Of a stretch of 64,000 bases of DNA, positions 62,668 to 64,000 are shown piece after piece. Location: contig NZ_JABGCI010000004.1 of NCBI RefSeq assembly GCF_019799905.1, forward strand, positions 186,001-250,000, in the 5' to 3' direction. Under the pieces are notes generated by a model, which was not told the origin of the DNA, did not search any database, and saw only the letters and a program-made list of their open reading frames with translations. The translations under genes and the position numbers were made by a program. How positions within the stretch are numbered: position 1 is the stretch's first letter; every line of letters starts with the position of its first letter. Source of the DNA: Trujillonella endophytica. GTDB taxonomy: Bacteria > Actinomycetota > Actinomycetes > Mycobacteriales > Geodermatophilaceae.

Positions 62668-63132
62668 TCAGCGCTGCTTGCCCTCCCGGAAGAGGGCGAC
62701 GGCCCTGTCGATGCGCCGCTGCCGCGTCTCCGGGGTCTTCGCGCCGGTGACGTTGTCGCAGTGGTACCGCTGGAGGCTGTTGGACAGCGCCGAGAAGAAG
62801 GCCCCGGCGGTCTCGTCGGCGGCCAGGGCGGCGGCGAGGTCCTCCGGGACGGCGACCTCGCGGGGCGTGTCGGCCACCGTCAGGGTGACCCGCACCGGGT
62901 CCCCGCCCGCCAGGCCGGTGGCTGCCCGGACCGCGGCGCTCACGCCGACCATGCAGGTGCCGCCCATGACGCCGACGGTGGTGCGGTACTCGTGGCCGTC
63001 CAGGTCGACCAGCACCGGCGGCCGCTTCCCGGCACCGAGCTGCGCGATGAGCTCGTCGGGCACCTCGATGCCGGTGTTGTTGCCCCGCTGGGCCACGGTG
63101 GTCTCGAACGTGACGCTCTTCGGCGCGGTCAT
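62668..63132 (-). CDS. YdeI/OmpD-associated (DUF1905) family protein
   Basis: The 154-residue protein has an N-terminal DUF1905 beta-barrel (SVTFETTVAQRGNNTGIEVP to about residue 95) and the C-terminal YdeI motif DETAGAFFSALSNSLQRYHC with TPETRQRRIDRAVALF. Relatives are linked to cationic peptide resistance or stress in some bacteria; function here is unknown. GAGGAG precedes the ATG. Confidence 0.9.
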   Translation of the reverse strand: MTAPKSVTFETTVAQRGNNTGIEVPDELIAQLGAGKRPPVLVDLDGHEYRTTVGVMGGTCMVGVSAAVRAATGLAGGDPVRVTLTVADTPREVAVPEDLAAALAADETAGAFFSALSNSLQRYHCDNVTGAKTPETRQRRIDRAVALFREGKQR

Positions 63133-63158
63133 GGGATCTCCTCGGGGGGTCGCTGCGC

Positions 63159-64000
63159 TCAGTCCAGGGCGCGGCCGCGGGCGAGCAGGAGCGGGATCGC
63201 CAGCTCCACCCCGGTGAGCGAGCCGTGGTAGGCGGCCAGCCGGCTCGGTCCGGGCTCCCGACGGGTGGCGATGAGCGCCCAGGTCCCGCGCGCCAGCGCG
63301 ACGACGTCGCCGACCCGCTCGGCGAGGGCGTCGTCGACCGGACCGAACACGCCGCTGGCGAACGCCTCGTCGCGCGAGACCACCCACGCGCGGTGCCCCA
63401 GCGCCTCGCGCCAGCGCTGCACCAGGTCGTCCGCGGCACCGGGGACGGCGTGCACGTAGCGGGCGCGGGGCTCACCGGCCAGCAGCCGCACACCGTCGAG
63501 CAGCTCGGGTTCCTCGTCGAGGTCGAGCCGGGTGTGCCCGGGGACGTCGAGCATGCCGTGGTCCGCGGTCACGACCAGCGCGGCGTCGTCCGGGAGTCCG
63601 GCGACGACCTGCTCGACGAGCCGGTCGACCAGCGACAGCTGGGCCCGCCAGGCCGGGGAGTCGACGCCGCGGACGTGGCCGGTGAGGTCCAGCTCCGGCG
63701 TGTAGCCGTAGGCGAGGGTGCGCGGGCCGGCCGCGACCGCCTGGAGCAGGCCCGCGGCGAGGTCGCCCGCACTGACGGTGCCGGCGTAGTCCGAGCCGCG
63801 GTAGGCGGCGTCGGAGAGCCCGGAGCCGCGGTAGAGGTAGGGCGCGACCGTGGTGACGGCGACGCCGGCGTCGGCGGCCTGCTCGAAGACGGTGCGCTGC
63901 GACTGCCAGACCCGCGGGTCGGGGTCGTCGGCCCACTGGGTGTGGTTGAGGGTGCCCTCGGCCCCCGGGATCGCGGTCACGAAGCCGAGCACGCCGTGGC
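63159..64000 (-). CDS. Alkaline-phosphatase-superfamily protein, C-terminal part (runs off right edge)
   Basis: About 280 residues are visible. Motifs of the nucleotide pyrophosphatase/phosphodiesterase branch are seen: HGVLGFVTAIPGAEGTLNH, YGYTPELDLTGHVRGVDSP (metal-binding Asp and His), VVTADHGMLDVPGH (second metal site) and the C-terminal AAYHGSLTGVELAIPLLLA with a late His. The Thr/Ser nucleophile and first metal site must lie beyond the right edge. Substrate is unknown; mycobacterial relatives are annotated only as nucleotide pyrophosphatase or phosphodiesterase. Confidence 0.85.
   Translation of the reverse strand, partial: HGVLGFVTAIPGAEGTLNHTQWADDPDPRVWQSQRTVFEQAADAGVAVTTVAPYLYRGSGLSDAAYRGSDYAGTVSAGDLAAGLLQAVAAGPRTLAYGYTPELDLTGHVRGVDSPAWRAQLSLVDRLVEQVVAGLPDDAALVVTADHGMLDVPGHTRLDLDEEPELLDGVRLLAGEPRARYVHAVPGAADDLVQRWREALGHRAWVVSRDEAFASGVFGPVDDALAERVGDVVALARGTWALIATRREPGPSRLAAYHGSLTGVELAIPLLLARGRALD

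Overview
This window is chromosomal DNA of a very high-GC actinobacterium. GTG starts are frequent, stop and start codons of neighbouring genes often overlap by four bases, several -10 boxes sit about 7 nt before a GTG (leaderless type), and Wag31/DivIVA, SepF and a PriA-type HisA are all present. Gene order and composition suggest the Geodermatophilaceae (Blastococcus/Geodermatophilus/Modestobacter). That placement is inference; no rRNA is present to test it.

Layout. 1-18 kb: the tail of a Trp/His biosynthesis region read mostly leftwards (hisD, hisC, hisB, a 58-residue membrane peptide, a nucleotidyltransferase-like gene, hisH, priA/hisA, a RidA protein, hisF, hisI, trpE and the start of a Trp-associated membrane protein). 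It is interrupted by a heterodimeric ABC exporter, a KstD-like flavoprotein, membrane proteins and three rightward genes (TIGR03085 family, nitroreductase, membrane molybdopterin oxidoreductase). 18-33 kb: housekeeping genes: LON-domain protein, dnaE, GNAT, CPBP protease, rluD, lspA, mqo with a CRP-like site, a K+/H+ antiporter and a eukaryotic-type ileS. 33-52.5 kb: a complete-looking division and cell-wall (dcw) cluster read leftwards: mraZ, rsmH, ftsL-like, ftsI, murE, murF, mraY, ftsW, murG, murC, ftsQ, ftsZ, pgeF, yggS, sepF, yggT, wag31. murD is missing from its usual place between mraY and ftsW. 53-58 kb: a divergent moxR - DUF58 - transglutaminase operon, then DUF3040. 58.5-64 kb: dinB with a LexA box, an Asp/Gly/Ala-repeat peptide coupled to a JmjC-like cupin oxygenase and a sucrase/ferredoxin-like protein, a YdeI-type protein and a partial alkaline-phosphatase-superfamily gene.

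The cell-wall genes form one assembly line. MurE/F/C, MraY and MurG make lipid II; FtsW and FtsI polymerise and crosslink it at the septum; FtsQ and the FtsL-like protein scaffold them; FtsZ and SepF form and anchor the ring; Wag31 directs polar growth. MraZ is the expected regulator. Upstream of mraZ are six tandem 10-bp TGG boxes. Beyond them, in the same 609-bp gap, lie two arrays of 22-bp GTGGG repeats on the other strand, flanking a nested palindrome. This promoter-scale architecture and the repeat-peptide/cupin pair at 60 kb are the most unusual things in the window.

Two families of short repeats recur. A hairpin element (5 copies) follows stop codons directly, and a GC-rich repeat flanks trpE on both sides. 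No tRNA, rRNA, CRISPR, transposase, integrase or prophage genes were seen.
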